Assembly: GCA_021155845.1 (NCBI GenBank)
Contig: JAJNBK010000231.1
Coordinates: 1-8,070 of the forward strand
Origin: Nitrososphaeraceae archaeon
GTDB lineage: Archaea; Thermoproteota; Nitrososphaeria; Nitrososphaerales; Nitrososphaeraceae
DNA length: 8,070 nt
Direction: 5' to 3'
This document shows, piece after piece, positions 5,731 through 8,070 of the stretch (its first letter is position 1; every line of letters begins with the position of its first letter). The notes below the pieces were generated by a model. That model saw nothing but the letters and a program-made list of their open reading frames with translations, had not been told where the DNA came from and did not search any database. The position numbers and the translations under genes were made by a program.

Positions 5731-7161
5731 TTAAGAAGAACGTCTTTTCCCTTTGACCTCTGCTATTGCTTTATTCAAATATTGCTGGATATCTTGTTCT
5801 TCAATGGATGTTTGAATTCCAGTCTTCTCTTCTGTTTGGTATGACAGGTCACTCATTACCTTAATAACCTTTTTCCGTATTTCTTGCTCCATCTCAGATG
5901 CTCCAATCTTGTCTAACAATGTTGATTGCTGTTCAACAGATTTTCTAAGAGATTGGCGTAACTTTATATCTTGAGATACAGATAGTGCCGAAGAATATAA
6001 TCCTATACTAAACAAATAGGAAGCTAACAATACTAATGAATGAGCAGCCGCTCCATATGTCTGCTGTAAAGCAGAAATCTCATTTGCAATGCCAATTATT
6101 ATGATACCCATTGCAGAAATCATTAGATAATCTTTTACTTTAGTAGCAGTTAACTTTCTTGATGTGATAAAAAATGCAAGACCAAATAGAACACTACTTC
6201 CTATAGTACCAGCTCTAAACAAAAGTCTAAAATAAAATCGATATGGTATATCTGATGGCAATGAGAATATTAAACCACTTCCCACAAGATATAATATTAA
6301 AGGAACAGAGATGATAACCCAAAATGTAAAGTTAAGCTTGCCTATCTTTCTTTTATAATAGTAAGCTAAAAGTAGGGCGGTACCGGCCCATGTTAATATA
6401 TACGGAGCAAGAGAAGTCCAATAGATAATTTGGTTATAGAGGTTTAAATTTGAAGTTGGTACGACATATAATGTTGTAGTATGAGGATTTACAACTTTGT
6501 ATTGGATTTCACCATGGTATTTTTCAAATGTCTCATAGATGAAAGAGGCCTGTGGAACTGCTCCTGGTGGTGATGTTTCTTCTACTACTACTTGTATTAG
6601 CAGTAATTTGTCAAAAGCATCTCCTGCTATAGATATAGCTAGTGCTGCTGCTGCTAAACCATAAAACAAGACTATGAAATTTCTATTGTTTACTTTGTAC
6701 CATGAAAAGAATTTAAAGCTGATTAGTCCCATAATAATGGTTGCTGCGATAGAACTAATTGCATAAACTGAAGTACTTGCAATCCTGTTGCTATTACATA
6801 AATTAAAATAATCATGGCAGTTGACGCTGTTATTATATATCACAAATAGCAAAATTCCAAACAAAGAAAATTGAGTTATCGTTACAGCCAAATCCATTAT
6901 CCTAACGAAAGGTGATTTGGTTCTAAGACCTGTACTTATTTTCTTAGTATATGCTAAAAGAATCCAAGATCCTATTCCATATCCAACTACAACAGTCAGT
7001 ACAAAGAGTATGATTTCCATAATACTGGTAGTTACTGTTCCATACGGCAAGACCTGACGTGTCGTTAACAAATCAAGTATTACAAGAACAATAATAATTG
7101 ATGCAATAGCACTAAATAATTTTCTGTTGTTAACAGGTACCAACAATTTATCTTTTAACAA
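5731..7161 (-). CDS. Ten-helix integral membrane protein with coiled-coil cytoplasmic tail, unknown function
   Basis: A 476-residue membrane protein. Hydrophobic segments lie at about 17-33, 46-71, 88-110, 129-153, 161-181, 249-269, 278-301, 311-333, 345-362 and 372-396. A soluble stretch of about 65 residues (182-248) and a loop with C115 and C122 (NCHDYFNLC, possible disulfide) would lie outside if the start is cytoplasmic. The tail (about 397-476) is charged, probably helical or coiled-coil (LRQSLRKSVEQQSTLLDKIG), and ends in KGKRRSS. There are no kinase, HAMP or transporter signature residues. The form suggests a sensor or receptor that passes signals to a partner; this is inference. I recall similar proteins of unknown function in soil Thaumarchaeota. 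The start is TTG 7161 (in-frame TAA 21 bases upstream); a 15-base duplication makes the TTG at 7144-7146 an equal candidate. Confidence 0.85.
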   Translation of the reverse strand: MLKDKLLVPVNNRKLFSAIASIIIVLVILDLLTTRQVLPYGTVTTSIMEIILFVLTVVVGYGIGSWILLAYTKKISTGLRTKSPFVRIMDLAVTITQFSLFGILLFVIYNNSVNCHDYFNLCNSNRIASTSVYAISSIAATIIMGLISFKFFSWYKVNNRNFIVLFYGLAAAALAISIAGDAFDKLLLIQVVVEETSPPGAVPQASFIYETFEKYHGEIQYKVVNPHTTTLYVVPTSNLNLYNQIIYWTSLAPYILTWAGTALLLAYYYKRKIGKLNFTFWVIISVPLILYLVGSGLIFSLPSDIPYRFYFRLLFRAGTIGSSVLFGLAFFITSRKLTATKVKDYLMISAMGIIIIGIANEISALQQTYGAAAHSLVLLASYLFSIGLYSSALSVSQDIKLRQSLRKSVEQQSTLLDKIGASEMEQEIRKKVIKVMSDLSYQTEEKTGIQTSIEEQDIQQYLNKAIAEVKGKRRSS

Positions 7162-7171
7162 TTTATCTTTG
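7142..7171 (-). repeat. 15-base tandem duplication over the start codon of the membrane protein
   Basis: aacaatttatcttt occurs at 7142-7155 and again at 7157-7170 (plus-strand reading), a period of 15. On the coding strand each copy carries an in-frame TTG, encoding the KDKL-LKDKL pattern at the protein's beginning, so the true start cannot be decided from sequence alone. Confidence 0.8.
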
Positions 7172-7197
7172 GCCTGTGTTTAAGAAGCTGTAATTAA

Positions 7198-7222
7198 TTA
7201 ATCTAGATTAACTTAGTTAATC
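7198..7222 (-). promoter_or_regulatory. Three alternating TTAATC half-sites (candidate operator)
   Basis: TTAATC (7198-7203), GATTAA (7206-7211) and TTAATC (7217-7222) form two overlapping dyads: a 14-base perfect palindrome (7198-7211) and an 8-base-arm dyad with one central base (7206-7222). They lie 37-61 bases upstream of the membrane protein start, just downstream of a TATA-like sequence, where a dimeric helix-turn-helix repressor would act. Confidence 0.4.
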
Positions 7223-7226
7223 AGAG

Positions 7227-7234
7227 CTTATATC
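7227..7234 (-). promoter_or_regulatory. TATA-like box for the membrane protein
   Basis: On the minus strand this reads gatataag. A start about 27 bases downstream (near 7204) would fall within the TTAATC half-sites and give a leader of about 43 bases. The AT-rich run at 7190-7203 is an alternative box that would give an almost leaderless transcript. Confidence 0.3.
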
Positions 7235-7652
7235 GTAAGAGTGAGATCACAAACAATTAACGTAATGGTGATGATGAAGAAGAACAGAAATTAAGCAGAG
7301 GATACCATCTAATCAGTAACCAGAGCATTTTGTCTAACTTTCCAACTTGCAAAGAACTTTTCTCCACAATAAGCAGTTAAAGCATCAGCACAAAATGCCA
7401 TAGTAATGATGCAACTCTTAAGGGATAAAAGCAATATAAGTATGTATTCAGATAATTACAAACTTATGCTAAAACATCGAATACTCAAGAAGCAACATCA
7501 AGTTATAGAGAAGTAGTTATATTTTACACTCTACTTAAAATAACAAAATTTCAAAGCGATCATATTACCTCTTTTTATTCTTAATTCTCTCTTTTAATTG
7601 ATATCAACATAAAAGTTTACAATCAGAGATAATTAATACTAAATGTATTATT
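7235..7652. other. Spacer between the membrane protein and the zinc-finger gene
   Basis: About 420 bases between divergent genes. The only open stretch of note is a 30-codon minus-strand ORF at 7309-7401, without a recognisable motif. No RNA gene, repeat array or mobile element is visible. The sequence cataaaagttta (about 7608-7619) is a possible TATA box for the zinc-finger gene, though about 40 bases from its start. Confidence 0.4.
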
Positions 7653-7799
7653 ATGTTTGGAAAAGCAAAATGTAAACTATGTGGAGATGATGTAAGATTC
7701 ATATTAAAACACCTAAAGGAAAAACATCCTGAAACATTAAATGATAAGGATGTTATCCAGTTAAAAATGTCAAGAATAATGGAAAAATACTTTGTCTAA
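7653..7799 (+). CDS. Single C2H2 zinc-finger mini-protein, 48 residues
   Basis: ATG 7653 opens a 48-residue protein, MFGKAKCKLCGDDVRFILKH and onward, with a textbook C2H2 finger: C7-x2-C10-x9-H20-x4-H25. The pattern CxLCG...LxxHLxxxH with hydrophobic residues F16, I17, L18 and L21 matches the expected beta-hairpin and helix. After the finger comes a short region (ETLNDKDVIQLKMSRIMEKYFV) that may form an amphipathic helix, perhaps for dimerisation. Such one-finger proteins are known in archaea, where they are thought to bind nucleic acid or protein partners; the target here is unknown. The gene stands alone, transcribed away from the membrane protein, and is short enough to be missed by usual length cut-offs. 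Intact motif geometry is the main reason for the call. Confidence 0.75.
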   Translation: MFGKAKCKLCGDDVRFILKHLKEKHPETLNDKDVIQLKMSRIMEKYFV

Positions 7800-8070
7800 C
7801 ATCGGATTTTGCTTTGTCTTTGTATCTAGGATCTTTCATTTAGATATACAATTATGCTTCTTACACATGGGAAGAATAAATATCTGGTTGTTGATTACAT
7901 AGATTAGTAACACTACTGCTTTGAGCAATTTTAGCAATTACTTTGGGTTTTAACTGAAAATACTAATAGATCTTTCTTTTGAAGTCATTCTAAAAAGATC
8001 AATTGTTTCCTTGAGACGACGAATAAGTAAATACAAAGCAAAAATATTGTATCAATATATGAAGTTACAA
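7800..8070. other. Right edge of the window, no gene called
   Basis: T-rich sequence just after the zinc-finger stop (7804-7830) may end its transcript. A plus-strand frame is open from about 7950 to the end, without an ATG until 8059 (M-K-L-Q), so a gene might start at the very edge; this cannot be judged from what is visible. Confidence 0.3.

Noticed and set aside
7309..7401. Minus-strand 30-codon ORF (MAFCADALTAYCGEKFF...)
   Set aside because: The composition looks protein-like and a TTTTATCC box lies about 26 bases upstream, but 30 codons without homology or motif is not enough.
1..8070. tRNA, rRNA, CRISPR array, C/D box RNA, insertion sequence
   Set aside because: No T-arm-like motif, no regularly spaced repeats and no transposase were found. 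An ATGATGA C-box-like string occurs at 3541, where it is the start of an ORF and lacks a matching D box.

Overview
The window is AT-rich archaeal DNA, most likely from an ammonia-oxidising thaumarchaeon (Nitrososphaerota, in the style of Nitrososphaera or Nitrosocosmicus). The basis is TATA-like boxes about 25-30 bases before start codons with little or no 5' leader, T-rich ends instead of strong hairpin terminators, long gene-poor spacers, tiny zinc-finger proteins, and membrane and secreted proteins of a kind I associate with this group. The lineage is inferred; no marker gene is present.

Left part (1-1700): a vanadium-dependent haloperoxidase of the algal/bacterial bromoperoxidase type with an export signal. 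It enters the window already under way and is split into two reading frames near 760-770. The catalytic half keeps nearly all active-site residues, but a short conserved stretch seems to be missing at the split, which suggests a deletion that also shifted the frame.

Middle part (1701-4513): two small secreted acidic proteins at 2381-2650 and 4226-4513. The first is extremely Asp-rich, carries a duplicated LYCKI motif and has a perfect inverted repeat over its start codon. The second is Ser/Asp-rich with four cysteines. Between them lies about 900 bases with no convincing gene, then a promoter, a 39-codon ORF, and a small membrane protein (3657-3967). The membrane protein is also broken by a frame change and apparently lacks its middle part. 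Two neighbouring genes with internal loss suggest local gene decay or, alternatively, assembly error.

Right part (4514-8070): a gene-poor stretch, a 68-residue unknown protein on the minus strand (5159-5365), a small lysine-rich CxxC protein (5492-5689), a large 10-helix membrane protein on the minus strand (5731-7161) with a cytoplasmic coiled-coil tail, and a 48-residue single C2H2 zinc-finger protein (7653-7799). The upstream region of the membrane protein holds three alternating TTAATC/GATTAA half-sites that look like an operator. No rRNA, tRNA, CRISPR array or transposase was seen. The genes form no clear operon or pathway; most look like single-gene units for surface or regulatory functions.
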